Of a stretch of 64,000 bases of DNA, positions 1-13,900 are shown one piece after another. The notes beneath the pieces were generated by a model. It worked only from the letters and a program-made list of their open reading frames with translations, searched no databases and had not been told where the DNA came from. A program made the position numbers and the translations under genes. Source of the stretch: Sipunculus nudus (taxonomy: Eukaryota; Annelida; Sipuncula; Golfingiida; Sipunculidae); contig CM049313.1 of NCBI GenBank assembly GCA_026874595.1, forward strand, positions 73,028,659 to 73,092,658, in the 5' to 3' direction. Position 1 is the stretch's first letter. Each line of letters opens with the position of its first letter.

Positions 1-505
1 GAGTTACTTTTTAATCCCGGAGAGGTAACATCTCTATCCTGGAGATGTTACTTTTTAATCCTGGAGGGGTTACTTTTTAATCCTGGAGAGGTTACTTCTC
101 TATCCTGGAGAGGTTACTTCTCTATCCTGAAGAGGTTACATACTTCCATCCTGGAGAGGTTATATTTCTTTCCTGGAGAGGTTACTTCTCTATCCTTGAG
201 GGTTTACTTTTTAATCCTGGAGAGGTTATTTCTCCATCCAGGAGGGGTTACTTTTTTATCCTGGAGAGGTTATTTCTCCATCCTGGAAGGGTTACTTTTT
301 AATCCTGGAGAGAATACTTCTCTATCCTGGAGAGGTTACTTCTCTATCCTGGAGAGGTTACTTCTCTCTCATGGAGACGCTACAGCTTCTCTATCCTGGA
401 GAGGTTACTTCTCTATCCTGGAGGGGTTTTTTACTCCTGGAGAGGTTACTTCTCTATCCTGGAGAGGCTTCTTATCTATCCTGGAGGGGTTACTTTTTTA
501 TCCTT
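1..505. repeat. 22-bp minisatellite, running off the left edge
   Basis: About two dozen imperfect copies of a 22-bp unit (TCCTGGAGAGGTTACTTCTC plus AT) lie head to tail. Variants read TTTTTAATCC in place of TTCTCTATCC. The array starts before the window and ends near CCTTGCACTC. The unit length is not a multiple of three, yet a 109-codon open frame crosses it at 196-525 because the unit lacks stops in some frames. I do not read that as a gene. Confidence 0.9.
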
Positions 506-639
506 GCACTCATTTAATGGCCTGATGGGTTTGAGTATTAAAAAGTGTTTAAAAAAAAAGAAAAATCATTTTAAGCTCAGATGACTTGAAGTCACATGAC
601 TTGAAATCTGTCCGTCTGTCTGTCCGTTAACCAAAAACA

Positions 640-1600
640 AATCCTTACCGCTGGACCAGTATCTCAATAATCAATGCATTGATAGCAATTTGATTTTGCA
701 TGCATATCGATCATGGAGTGTTTCAACAGTTCCAAAAGATTGGTGGCGCCTCCTGGTTTTTTTCGATTTTTTTACGCATTTTTTTTTCCTCATTTTTGCA
801 ACCTTCTAAGAAGCAGTCGTCCGTAAACCATGTGCAAAATGTAACCATTGGATCTGGAATCTTCTTACATAAAATCCAGGGAAGTCTTTAAGAAAATCTC
901 CTTGGAAAGCTGAAAGTATTTTTGGTTACTCATATCCTCAGAGCTATGGAGCTCGTAAATACCCCATATAGAACAATAAAAAAATATACAAAACTGAAGC
1001 ATTAGAATAACTGATTCAATGATCACCATGATTTTTTGATTGCAGATTGATCATGAAGCGTTTTATCAGCTCCTACTTACTGGTGGCGCCATCCGTATTT
1101 TGTTTTAATTGTCAAGCATTTTTTTCTTTATTTTTTAGACTTTCAAAGAAGCAGTCGTCCGTTAAAAGGCACAAAACGTAACCACTGGATCTGGAATCTT
1201 CTTACATTAAATCCCAGGGGAGCCCATAAGAAAATCTTCTTGGATAGCTGAAATTGTGTCTATGTTACTCATATCCTCAGAGCTATGGGGCTCGTTAATA
1301 CCCCCTAGAACAATAAAAAAAATGATACAAAGCTCATGCATCTGAATAACTAATTCATTGATCATCGTGTTTTTTTGTATTTATCATGTATTGTTACCTC
1401 AATTCATGAAGACTGGTGGCGCCCCCCCCCCCTTATTTTTTTTAATTTTCACGCATTTTTTTTCACTTTTTTTAGACCTTCAACGAAGCAGTCGTCTTCC
1501 AACCAGGCACAAATCGTAATGACTTGACCTCGAATCTTCTTACTTGACATCCAGAGAGGTCCATGAAATATCTCCTTGGAAAGCTGAAATTCGGTTTAAG
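640..1600. repeat. Three-unit tandem array, about 350 bp per unit
   Basis: Three diverged units share recognisable blocks: a TGATCATG start, a TGGTGGCGCC core near 743, 1081 and 1413, AAGCAGTCGTCCGT after it, then GATCTGGAATCTTCTTAC and ATATCCTCAGAGCTATGG. The same blocks appear in the opposite orientation at about 25.2-26.3 kb, so this is an interspersed family with internal tandem structure. No coding potential is seen. Confidence 0.75.
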
Positions 1601-2330
1601 TGACCTTTATGTAAAAGAATATGATTTGGGCATGTTACAGGACACATTTGCATGATTGGTTAGTTGGACCTAGAAACTAATTTGTTTAAGATTCAGGGAG
1701 TTTCCTGTAAACATTTCTTAGAAACCAGAAATAATGTCACTGTGACCTATATTCTGCAAACTGAGTAAAATATCATGAATTGACCTCTCTATTTTTCAGA
1801 GTGGCACAATTAGCGGCAGCTGGATGTACAATATAGTCACTGTAAACTATATCTAAGGTCTAAATGGCAAAATGCATGATTTATAAGCACTCTGGTAGTC
1901 ATGTTACCCATTGTACAAGGTTCCTGGTTGTATTCAGAAATTACGACTGACCAGTCATTATCAAAGAGATATGGTATCTGCTTGACGTAGAAACTTTTTT
2001 TCATAATATCCTGGGAGATCCTTAATCTCCTGCATTCAGGTCAGCAGAGCTCATGACCCATAGGTTACTAGTTACGAAATTGCTGAGTATTTGATATAAT
2101 CAAGAATACAAAACGGAAGATAAGTACTACGTTTATATGCATATTACATATATATTTACAAGTGCATCCGGGTAATGGAACCCACGTTTGCGTGACATAT
2201 CAAATTTACACAAACAAGGGAACATCCTAATAGAAGTACCGACCGCCTGTCAGATCCCGGAGCAGGACACGCTCGGCTGTCTCACGAGATTGCAAGGACA
2301 CGGTTCAGATAATGAGGTGACTAAAAAAAC
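1601..2330. other. Upstream flank of the protease gene
   Basis: Unique-looking AT-rich sequence between the tandem array and the start of the protease gene. I find no convincing gene, RNA or repeat here. It would contain any proximal regulatory sequence of the downstream gene. Confidence 0.4.
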
Positions 2331-2358
2331 CGTATAATTAATATACATATATACATAT
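2331..2358 (+). promoter_or_regulatory. Possible TATA region of the protease gene
   Basis: CGTATAATTAATATAC followed by TATATACATATAG lies 60-85 bases before the start codon at 2416, a plausible distance for a core promoter with a short leader. Such AT-rich strings are common in this genome, so the call rests on position alone. Confidence 0.25.
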
Positions 2359-2415
2359 AGAAGTCGGGTTTACTGAAAAGATTTCTCCGACTCGGCTCTC
2401 TGACCTCACAACAAC

Positions 2416-2500
2416 ATGGCCTGCGGGGAGCGTTTCATAAGTTTTATCCTCATCGCGTTTCTGACAAGTGCCACCGCAAGGGATGACTTTATTATCAATG
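2416..2500 (+). CDS. Protease exon 1: signal peptide and pro-peptide
   Basis: The ATG sits in a good context (ACAACATGG). The exon encodes 28 residues ending in DDFIIN and stops one base into a Gly codon at a strong GTAAGT donor. The pro-region left after signal cleavage would be only about four residues (RDDF). No upstream ATG in this frame is needed. Confidence 0.82.
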
Positions 2501-2973
2501 GTAAGTTACTGATAATTAGTATTTATTATACGAGTTAGTATGTATGAACAACGGGAAATATGCTTTAGGATGGTCTTCTTCAACTTCATAAAAAGTGAAC
2601 CAGGCTAATCCGTTGGAACAAGGACTAACTCGAATCCTTGTGTCAGGGTATCATGTACTGACGTATCTTGGTAATAAAACCTCCAGGTCATGTAATCCTA
2701 TTCCAAACCCCATTATATTATTATCATTACATAGGTGGCGAAACCGGGGGGGGGGGGGGGGGCGCGGGGGCCGGCCCCCCCCCCATGAAATTGTAAGGGG
2801 GGCTGATTCCCCCCCCTAACTAATTCATGGGTATAAAAACATCCACTATTTTTTCTATTGAGTATTTGCATATAGTATATATATATATATAATTTTTATT
2901 ATTGAGTATTTGCATATAGTTTATATATATATATATATCATTTTTATTATTGAGTATTTGCATATAGTATATA

Positions 2974-3015
<42 letters not shown>

Positions 3016-6000
3016 TCCGCTTGGGCGCTTCGCGCCCCCTGTACTTGGAGTACCATAGATACATGTCCTCAGCCAAAGCTGATATTCTGTGTCAAAATGC
3101 GTCCATTGGCAGACAAATAACAATCTCTTAACAAGGAGGTACTGTTTTACTAAGTAAGCATTGACCAACAAATGACAGCAAAAACGCACCAGAATGCAGT
3201 AGTATACATACAGTTTTTTCAAAACCCCCTCCCCCCAATGAAAATTTGGTTTCGCCGCCAATCTCATTATATCATTATATAACAAACGTACACCTATAAA
3301 GATTATCAAAATAGTTTATTTGCATAAACTGAACCAAATTTCTTTCAGAAAAACATTTTGTCTTTTATTTTTCCAAAAAATATGAGATACTGTGATTTGT
3401 AAAAAATCTATCGGCACATCTATATATGATTACTGTCAACTCGGCAGTGATGTCAGCCAACCGTGAATATAAACATTCTAGATCTCAATGAAAGCTTAGT
3501 AATTCAGACTTTGTATGCCAAATGTTTTCAGGGAAGAATTAAAAAAATGGATTGCTATAATACCATCATTTCTAAATTTGTCCATGACGTCACATCAGGG
3601 CCAAGTCCCTGTTTTGGGTGCAATGATCCAAAAATCAAACAAACCAAGGTGCTATTACGTTAACCTAACCTTCAGGGTAAATATTTGCTCCCCCCCTCTC
3701 TCTCTCTCTCTCTTTCTCACGCACATATACCTACACACACACACAGGTTATTGAGATAAGGAGATGATGCCATGAGACCCGATTGATATAAACTACAAAC
3801 AAAAACAAAGATAATCATGTAAAATCGTTTTCTATTGAACTGAATGGCCCCAATTAATACTTATGGTGAAAAAAATATAAGATTAAGGGGTGAGTTATAC
3901 ATTGTGGGGATTTGATGTCAGTATAATAAAATCAATTTACTTAGTCAAGTCACATCAATTAGACTTACTAATTCTTTTTCTTTAAACTTAGATAATAAAA
4001 GAAGAAAGCTATGCAATTTAGCAACATATCATTTCCCATTTTACTAACAGAAATATTAATTTCATATGTAGAAGTCCACCCAAAGTTTAACAGAGAGCAA
4101 GGCATAAACAAAGGCCTATAACAGTATATGCAGGAACAAGCGGTTGAGTAGCGTCATATTGACCCTCTGACATTACGACCAGAATTCTGGCCGATTATCC
4201 GATTGCCTACTGAGTCGGGTCTTCACGGCTAGCGGTTGAGACGCTTATTGTAGGCGTGAAAAACAGTCATGGCAGACATTAAGAGCTTCTACGAAGCTTT
4301 GGCATGGTGTAATATTACTATACTTCTTTTCCTCAAGCTAAAGCTTTCCTTATAGTCGATAAACTTCTCTACATCTCCTTTTTCTTTTATTTATAATGCG
4401 TTCTTCTATTTCCCAGTATTACCTATTCTTTCTACAATCTCCACACTTGCTTATCCTTATCCCTCTATACTACTCATACTTCTGTCTCCGGTCCATCTCA
4501 TAATTTAGTATTTCTGTCCATTTGTTCTCAGCCTTTTTTTCAGTTTCATCGACTATCCACGTTCCCTTTACGAATCTTGGTTTCTGTGATGTAGGACTTG
4601 AGTCCACGCTTTTCATAGACTCAAACTTTGACTCGAGAGTCCTAGATGTGGACTTAATGCACTCGGGCTGGGACGTAATCACTCGAGAAATCAGACCGAG
4701 CCTATTTAAAATAAATGAAAAAAAAATCTCTGTTATATCAATAAGCTCTGGTTCGGAAGCTAAATTTTATTGAACATGTGAGCTAACATAAAAATATACA
4801 TGAAAACCTCAAATGTCCATTTTTGTATGGAGAATTATATTGGACTCGGGTTCAAAATGATTCGAATTCGAAGGAGGTGGACTTGGACTTGAACCTTAAG
4901 GACGAGGATCTGGACTTGGGGGAGGGGGACTGTACTCGGACTTGCATTCGGAAGAGGTGGACTCGACTGAATCACTGTTTCGTATGCTATAGAAGTAATT
5001 TACTGTTGGCATGGCCTATTTTATATGCCACCAAGAAGACCTCGGAGAATCTTACGACCCGGTGGAAGTTTATACTTCGTGTAAAACGTGTAGAACAAAT
5101 ATGCAGGGTTCGGGGATCGGGACGTATAAAGAGAAAAATAATTTTAAAAAATATAATAGAAGGAATTGCCATAAAGCATGTCTTCGGAAAACGGCGTATA
5201 CCTATGTTACTATTGGCTATGTGGTTACGAGGAATCCATATTTAACATATGGGTAACACTTTATAAAAAAAGAAACGCACAGAAGTCATTCATCTGCATT
5301 CAGGAAGCCGTTTATCAGAAACACAAGTTTTCCCATATGTCCGTGAACCAAAAAACTTTATGTAATGCAGGCCTCGATGTTATGAGGAACCTAGATGATA
5401 TGAGAACCCAACTGAGTATCGTGTCCGGTGTCATTAATCTATCAACAACACCAATCATATAACTTTAAAACTGACTGACAACACGCCACGGGAATGTCAC
5501 TACCATTCTTCCATGTCCTGCATATCATTTTCTCCTAAAAATATGGACGAGGTGATTGTATTCATGTGTGAGAGACTAAATTTTTACAATAAATGACATT
5601 GATAGAAAGAATAATGGTTAGGAAAATATGGTCTTAACATCATAACAATAAGAAGAATTTTGTCACATGTTTAGAGAACAGCAAGTGCTAGCCGGCACTA
5701 TGTTCATGACGCTATGTTCAGTCCCCTCGATCACAAGTTAAGGGTCCTTGTTGGATACATGCATAATGTAACTTTTCCTCTTAGATACAAGCCTCAAGAA
5801 CATCCTTTTCAGGATATAACAATCTAACATTATGAATGAAAAAAATGAATAATATGTTAATACTTCTCGCATATTCCACCATGCATATACATGTAGTCTC
5901 TAAATGACCAATCACCAAGTAACTTTTGATACATCTTTGAGAATCATCATTGCTCCGCTCGCGCTGTATATTTACAGACAAAAAAATCTTTGTATATCTA

Positions 6001-9000
6001 TAATATGGTCACCTGAAAATTTAGTTTGCTTAAAGGTGCACATTCACATACCTTTTGAAAAAGAATTGATGTGATTCCTAGCTTCCTCTGTGTATATATT
6101 AATGATCTAAGGGTAATTTTGGTTGTGAAAAGTTTTTATAAAGCCTTTGTGAAGGATGTATGAACTTGTTTATCAACAACATGTTTGTAAACACAGCAAT
6201 GTTGACAAACAGGAAAACAAGTAACCTAAGATGGTATTGCATATATACGGAGGTAGAAAGGTCACTCGTTGCAAAACGCCATTTGCAAAGCTCATACTTA
6301 TCTGCCTTGCTGCCAGATGCCCTTGCTGAATTTGTTTTGATTATTTTGGCAGGGGCCCCTACATATTATAAATGCATAGATGTAAACAAAACTCCAAAGC
6401 TCCAAGGGATTACTTTTAGTTTATAAAGGTCAGATAGGTGATTGGGCCCCCTTAACGAGATGACATTTTAAGGCAGACGTACACTTATATTTATCTTTTT
6501 TTTCGCATTTGGGACAGAAATTACTACATAGAAATACTGTATTTGCCTTGATATTGCGGATTTTTCACTCATTCATTATTTTAAGGGGGTTTTGTTTCCG
6601 CGAGATTACCATACAGTAACTTATTGTCATAGTGTATCCATTATCACGTTATTTAATATCCGCGCTCAGTCTTAATAATTTGACGAGGACCTACGAGAAC
6701 AAGTAAAAATTCTTGCTCCAAATTATATAGGCGGATAATAGGAAAGATCTGATATTATTATGGGACCGAGAAAAAAATTGTTGTTGTTTTGAGGTGGTCG
6801 CAAATCCACGGTAGTAGTAAGGCGAGGTTTTACTGTATACAATTCAAACCTCTGTGGGCGAAGAGCTGATACCCCTTAAAAGGACTTTTTAACATAAGCT
6901 GAGTGGGGATTGTTTACGTTTTTTTGTAAAATCAAAAATACATGGTTATCATTGGTTCCTCTGGAAATATCCGACAGGCTACTTACATCTTTCCCATATG
7001 GTTCAATCCTCAAGGTTTTTTTCTGACTGTTTGGAGGTTCTTATTTTAACTATATGTAGCTTGGTAACGGATAGTGGTTTACCTTCAATGGTAATTAAGT
7101 GAACCCTTGCGTTTTTTATGCCACAATTTTGGAGAAGCATACTTTAAAGTTTAAACACAACATTGTAAGGTGTTATCAACTAAGACTTTTTTCGAATATA
7201 CTTTCAAAGAGGATGTACTATTCTTTCCAGTGAAACACCTGAACCAAGGAAACATGTCAATTGATAAAAAAAGTTTTTTGTCCCTCAGATGCTCGATACT
7301 GAATACGTACACCTCGAGAGTGCGATTTCCCACGGCAGGGATCGACATGGATGCTCTGATAAACACCAACAGGTTTCGCTATAAGATCTTAATCAGCTGC
7401 CTATATGTTATTCATGAATTATCAAACCTGTCAGAATGCTCATTTGTTTTATCTATTTGAATCATAACAATGATTTATGACGTCTTATTATGCGAACAGG
7501 CCTTTATTCAGCATTATCTAGTAACCATGGTATTTAGTGAACAAAAAAAGTGGGTGCCAACGAATATCTTGCCTTGCATGGTCTCCGTAAGACACCTTTA
7601 AAACTGAAATTATAAAAAAAATATTTGCTTCATATAAAACAATACACATCAACGCCCGTTATTTAGAATAACTTAAAGGGCAGTTGTTTTACATAAGCAT
7701 TATTGACTACAGAAAGAGATCTGCTTGCAATATTTTTTTAATAACTGTATTGTCATTTCCCAATAAAGGTTACCACAAATAAAAAATATGAAACAAATTT
7801 TCACAGAGTATTCAGATGAAGAATTTAAGTTAAATATCGTCCATCCAAATACGGAGCGCCCATTGTCCGGCCTACATGTACTAATGCTTCTCTCAATTTG
7901 CACCTGTGTGCTCCATACATACGTGACGGGCATATCTATAGGTTTGACCATGTTAAGCTCGATATGTAAACACGAGCGATTTTTTCCATTGAATTTATTC
8001 CAAAAGCAACAAAGAATGTATTCAAGTCACTAACATAAATCGCCGGACTTGTTTTCGGAGTTTTACTTGACGAATACATGTTTACACCCTTGAGCAGATT
8101 TAAGCCGCTGTGGCAGCCAAGACCACTGCCATTTAGACCACTTGCGTACACATAGCCTGCACTCGATCCAATGATACGTGTTAACCGGACAGAAGTATTC
8201 GAATCTGTATCCTGCAACAGACGTTCATCAATTCACAGTAACTAATATGTTTGCAAACTACATAGTCTGGTAATAAAATCCATTGAATAAACGTATAGGT
8301 AAGTTGATGATATTTGATGAATGACACCGTCGTCGTGATGGTCGCGGGACTGTGAAATATGCACTGTCATTACTACGGTGATTAAGATAATTATCACTAA
8401 AAATTACAGTACAGGCGTGGTTTTTATCTTATATATGCATGTCATTTTGTATTTTACAGTGTATCAAGTTAGTCCATATTAATTTAACACTCTCCTGCGG
8501 AAGTCGTGCGAAATACGCCACTCAAGTATCAATGAATGTACATATAAAGCGGTTATAAAATGACCCATGGAATTTTGCTATTTTCTGACAATTATCATAA
8601 ATCTATAAATTGTCACAGATGTCTCTTTTATTGTATGCAGCAGTTTTACATGTGTATGTGCAGCGCTAGCTTTGTCTGTTGCTATGGCGGCGTCGCCGGG
8701 CCGGGCCGGCCCACGCGTGAACCCTGACATGTATAAACACAGCGTTCCTTGTTCTAGTTTGTTCTTTTGGCGCGTGTGTACTGTGTATTATGTTAGGTTC
8801 TTTAGATTGTTCGGGAAATGGAAAGTTCTCGGCTTGCGATGAAAAGTTATAAATAAGTGGCTGTAATTAGTCTTCAGTTTGCCTTTGGGATCACTACCCG
8901 AACTTCACTTTTGGATAACAAAAAGTGATTTTGTGATTGAACTGGACTGTTATTCTCTGAGAAGATTTATGTGAACTGTTCATCTGGATTATATGCTTTT

Positions 9001-10043
9001 AAGGACATTTTGTCGCTGTGACAGTGGTGGTATCCAGGTACTGTACACATTATTTATATACTTGTATTGATTTACTGTTGTACTGTTGTTATACTGTGTA
9101 ATTGTATTGATTTAATGTATTGTAATGTAACGATTGTTTTAAGAATAAATTATCATTATTTGTTAATAAAAAACCACTGACTTCTTTATTCATTCCCCTA
9201 GACATATCACGCTGCCTAGTGTTGCAGAATCTGATTTTGTTCATCTCCATAACCAAATTTATGCTCGTCACGACTACGTGATCTGTTGATATTAGGTTTC
9301 CGTAACAAAATATATCTAAAACAAAACGAAAATTTTGATAAATACAAATTAATTTGTTCATAAGAATCTCTTCTTATATGCACATATATTATTGAAAATT
9401 TCTATTTCCCATGTATGCATCCAAGTTGCGACCTGAAAAATTGGCAACTGTAGGTTGTTCAGTTTATTATAACTGCTCGTGTCCTAATAAATGTGAAACA
9501 ACGTATTTTTTGCCCCTCCACCAAAAGCCAATCTCCGTCTGTTATGACCTGTTTTTCGTTTGGAACTTATTACGCCGTTGTGCGCGATAACCCAGATTGT
9601 GTCATTTGAATTAAAACTGTTTTTCAAAGTAAAATTATTATTTGATATATAATTTCCAATAAAAATATTCTGGCTATCTCGAAAATGTTACATTCGGCTC
9701 CTAAGTTAAACAGAACAGCTGCTTGAAGGTATCTGCATATTCATTCTGCGTTCGAGGTGTCATAATAGGTGTCTTACTTTTAATGTGTAGCTATTTTTCT
9801 TTCATCAAGAAGGCGCCAAAAGTGGGCCAAATGTTTGAGTTCATGTATCAACATTATTAATTATGTCAACAATTAACCTCAGTGTAGAATATTTATGAGT
9901 GACATGCTCGTTTGAAGCAAAAGAAATAAATCAAATTCGTGATAGGTGTTGATCATAATCAAATTCAGGTGTACACGACTATGACAGCTGTGAAGAGGCA
10001 ACAGCTGTGACGTACCCAGAGCTCTGTCTTTCACAAACAGACG

Positions 10044-10099
<56 letters not shown>

Positions 10100-10459
10100 G
10101 AGAGAGAGAGAGAGATAGTAAAGCTAACCTTAACCCAGAAAACACAGGTTTACATGTTACCAGAAACTAGATCCCCATTTGTAAAATTGTAAATGTATTG
10201 CCTTGTTCTAGTCACATATTGAGAAAAACACGTTATATTTATATGATGCTTTTTTCTTTTTTTTTTTAGTGAGACTCGATATAAACATATAAAGGTTCAA
10301 CCATAAAACTGAATGTTCTCTCTCTTATTACACCGCTTAGTCCCTTTGCTTTCAGTTTGCTGAAAACCTCGTGTTCTGCCGAACGCAAACGATTAATTAC
10401 AAATATGTACAGTTCCCAACATTTCCTAAGTATACCTGCATAAAAGTAAACTCTCTCCC

Positions 10460-10523
<64 letters not shown>

Positions 10524-10863
10524 AACACACACACTCAAATACACTTGGTGGTCCTGCATTAGGCCAGCTGGTTGCGTTTAATTTCTTGGGTACTATAGTT
10601 TGGAAGAAAAGCGTATATCAAAACACAGCTTAGCTGTATCGAATCATCCTGAGCATCATGTGCATTTTCACATTTATAAATTCCGATTTAACAATTTTAT
10701 AAATTTATATCTTAATTTTCCGCAGAGCGCGTACAAAAGGGATCTGATTTGTACAACCTATACTACAAAGAACCGTCTACCATTATAGATCGGTACTTGG
10801 GTCATTCTACTGAAAACGACCCAATTCATGAAAATTCATGTCCCTTGCATTCACAGTGCCATG

Positions 10864-10911
<48 letters not shown>

Positions 10912-13900
10912 TCTGTCATTGTGCTTTCGGGATTTAATTTTAGTAACTTATATTTTCTGCTAAATTTGAGCTTATTTGTTTAACGAAGTAATACGTAAAA
11001 TGCTTAAAATCTATACTTAATGGTTAAAAGGTCATTAAAATGTACCTGTCCCCAGGCCATAATAAATATCTGATTATCCTCTTATTTTTATTAAAAATGG
11101 TATAGACCTAGAATTTTTTTCACTCTTCATGTTTAATAAAATCATTTCTTAAAAACTTCCATTAGTTTTTTTACATTCCTCTATTTTTTCCACTTTTACT
11201 GCGATTAAATGTGTGTCCCCAGATTTTTTTCTTCAACAACGTTATAAAGACGATTTGATCGCTATGACACGATGTTGATTGATTAATCCTTGTTTAAAAC
11301 CCACTCAAGTTGAAGTAACGTCACAGAATGACTCCACAAAACCATCATTATCGGTATGTATTTTGTCATTTTACAAACGGAAATTCCCATAAATGTGTAA
11401 AAATGTCCGTATATTTATTGCTATTCAACACTGTTACCATTTTTCTCCAAAATAATGGAAATATTTCTGCTTTTCTCAGTTTTGGAATATAGCTCACACT
11501 GTCAACACATACATATACTAAGTACTAGAAAGGCTGAAGGAGTAATTAAGTTTCTTTAATAAATATCATATCTTTTTTTCAACACCATTATGCATCAACA
11601 CCGTTACTTTTCACTTTTAACGGTGATGAATTTCAATGATCGGTGTTGAAAGAAAACAGTGGCAGGATGGAAGTAAGATCTAAATTCTACAAACTGGCAT
11701 TGTAAGTCAGGAATTTCATAGTTTTTTGACGATCACTGTGTTATGTATTTTTAAATATTAAACTTTAAACTATTATATAAGAAGTCTGCTTGCTTTAAGT
11801 AATAATTTTGCCAACTATTACATTTATTGTAATTCAGCACCGTTATCCTTTTTAAACACCGTTATATTTTGAAAAAAGACATAATTTCAAGAAAAAAATG
11901 ACTTGAAACATATAAGAAAATCCTTTTATCTCCTGAATTTTTCATTTACCGAGGTAGATTCTATATTTTCCTTCTATTTATTGTATTATACCTTCTGTGG
12001 GTTGTGATTGTATTTTGTTTCAGGATTTAAACGTCACTCATAAAATTTTTTAAAAAATGTGCATTTTACAGGGTTAAAATATATTTTTATAATAAAATAC
12101 ATCGTACAGGTGAGCCTTTCTTATTTTTTGTAAATTAATTATGTGGGACCATGAAATTGGCATGAAAATATCCAGCTTAATCTTTCATAATAATTTCGAA
12201 GCATTGCTTAAAGTCTGTAACAGTGTTGAAATTGATGATACACATAGGACATTAAATTAGCGAAAACTTTAACTTTTCATTAAATAAAGTGCTCTGCTGA
12301 AATTAATTTCATATAGTTTACATTTTTTATATCCAAATGAGACTTTATAAAATAAATATAATAATAAGTTATTTTTCAGATGTTGTACCTGCTGAAATGG
12401 GTCGCTTTTCGTAGAATGCCCCATTTATGCCTGTTTAGAACACGAATCTTTCAAGCCATAACAGATATCGTCTTTGATTACCCAGCACAGAAAGACCATG
12501 TGCCCCCGAAAATAGATCACGTGCACGATCGATCTTCCTTTGATGCTACCACTCTTCCGCCAGAATTTCGTTTCTATTCAAAGCGAACCTGTACCAGTTT
12601 GGCACAGTGGGACGGCCGGGAGTACTGTCTAAACTTAATGTCAAACTTAATAATCAACATTTGTTACATTTCAAGGACCGTGTGATTACATTTCACATGA
12701 TTACAAAGTATTACTTATTCCATGAAATCCTTGTTATACAAAACACCAATGTTTAGGTACTTTGCTTTAAAACAATTCCTATTCAACATATTTCAACGGA
12801 ATATATTACCCTCTTTACTACATTGTACCTACGCTGCGTATGTAGAAACCCAGATGCATTAATTTAGGGCCGTAGTTTCAAAAACCTACCAACCCTAAAC
12901 AGCAGAGTCATATTCTTGGGAGTCGACAAATTTTGCAGAGTGTGGGATACCACGTGAAGACTACGTAATGACAAAAAAAAAGCCATCTTGATCTTAGAAT
13001 GCACAAAGTCTCCTTACTTTTTTGAAGTTATTAATCCTTTTGGAAAATTGCAAGATACTTGCCTTGATAAATAGGTTAACTGGTTCGTAACAGACTCATT
13101 CATTAGGATAATGTTAATTTGAACATTAACCTCCCATGATTTATCAGTGACTTTGCCATCTTGGGTAAATAATTTCTTGTGTATGTGTCACGGCTACTGT
13201 TAACACGCCCGGTTTTTATGTGTACATCATACATATGATACAGGTAAACACAAACACTACTTTCATGTTGCCGGTATAACAGAACTGATTATGCCCCCTG
13301 ACTGGTTGTTCCTTTGTATAATTCAGCCTATAGGTCAAAATATAGCCCGGGGTATTTTCTGGACGAGGCTGTTTTATGCCTCCTTAGGTCAGTCAGGCGC
13401 GGATCCAGGTTTCTTTTGCAGGAAGGGGTCAACAGGTGTCATGCATAACATTGTCAAAAAAGGGTGGTTAATTAGGAGTGGGGGGGGGGGGCTCCCCCCT
13501 AAAACCCCCGTCATGCGTAAGATTTGTCTAAAAAAGTCTCGAAACCAATCAGACATACCCACTTTTTTATATTAACAGTGATGTACTTAGTCCATAAATA
13601 ACTGCATTGTAATAACAAACATTGTTCTTCAAGTAAACATCATGTTGTTTATGAGCCCCTCCCACCTGTCTTTAACTTTGGATCTAAGTTATATATACTG
13701 TGTCTACACCGCAGGTAGTGATATACTAGCAAACAACTCCGCATCGGCCTCATCAAACCTCATCTTGGTTTATTGGTGCTTTCTAAACGAAATTAGCGAT
13801 ACCTTGGCTTAAATACTTTCCCTGCCACCTTCTTGTTTATGACATTTTTCAAGGCAGTGTAATCCAGTCTAAAGCGGTATATAAAGATAGTCTAGGATAT

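Noticed and set aside
196-525. 109-codon open frame across the minisatellite
   Set aside because: It is made wholly of the 22-bp tandem unit. The Ser-Trp-Arg-Gly repetition reflects the repeat, not a protein.
2820-3309. Open frames rich in Tyr-Ile
   Set aside because: They are translations of (TA)n. The same applies to frames at 10749, 30668, 33905, 40218, 40826, 42304, 55137 and 58773.
4823-5245. 140-codon frame on the + strand
   Set aside because: It begins in GACTC-rich low-complexity DNA. I see no family resemblance and no supporting splice or promoter signal.
6535-6845. Possible small DNA transposon (TACTGTAT at both ends)
   Set aside because: The ends are in direct, not inverted, orientation and no target duplication was found.
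7151-7369. 72-codon - strand frame and an overlapping alternative frame
   Set aside because: Two frames look equally protein-like over the same bases and neither joins to the nearby candidate exon.
12380-12685. 101-codon frame after an acceptor-like TTTTTCAG
   Set aside because: There is no donor to exit it, no phase match with protease exons 1 and 2, and no recognisable domain. The exon 1 to exon 2 join already yields the expected IING motif.
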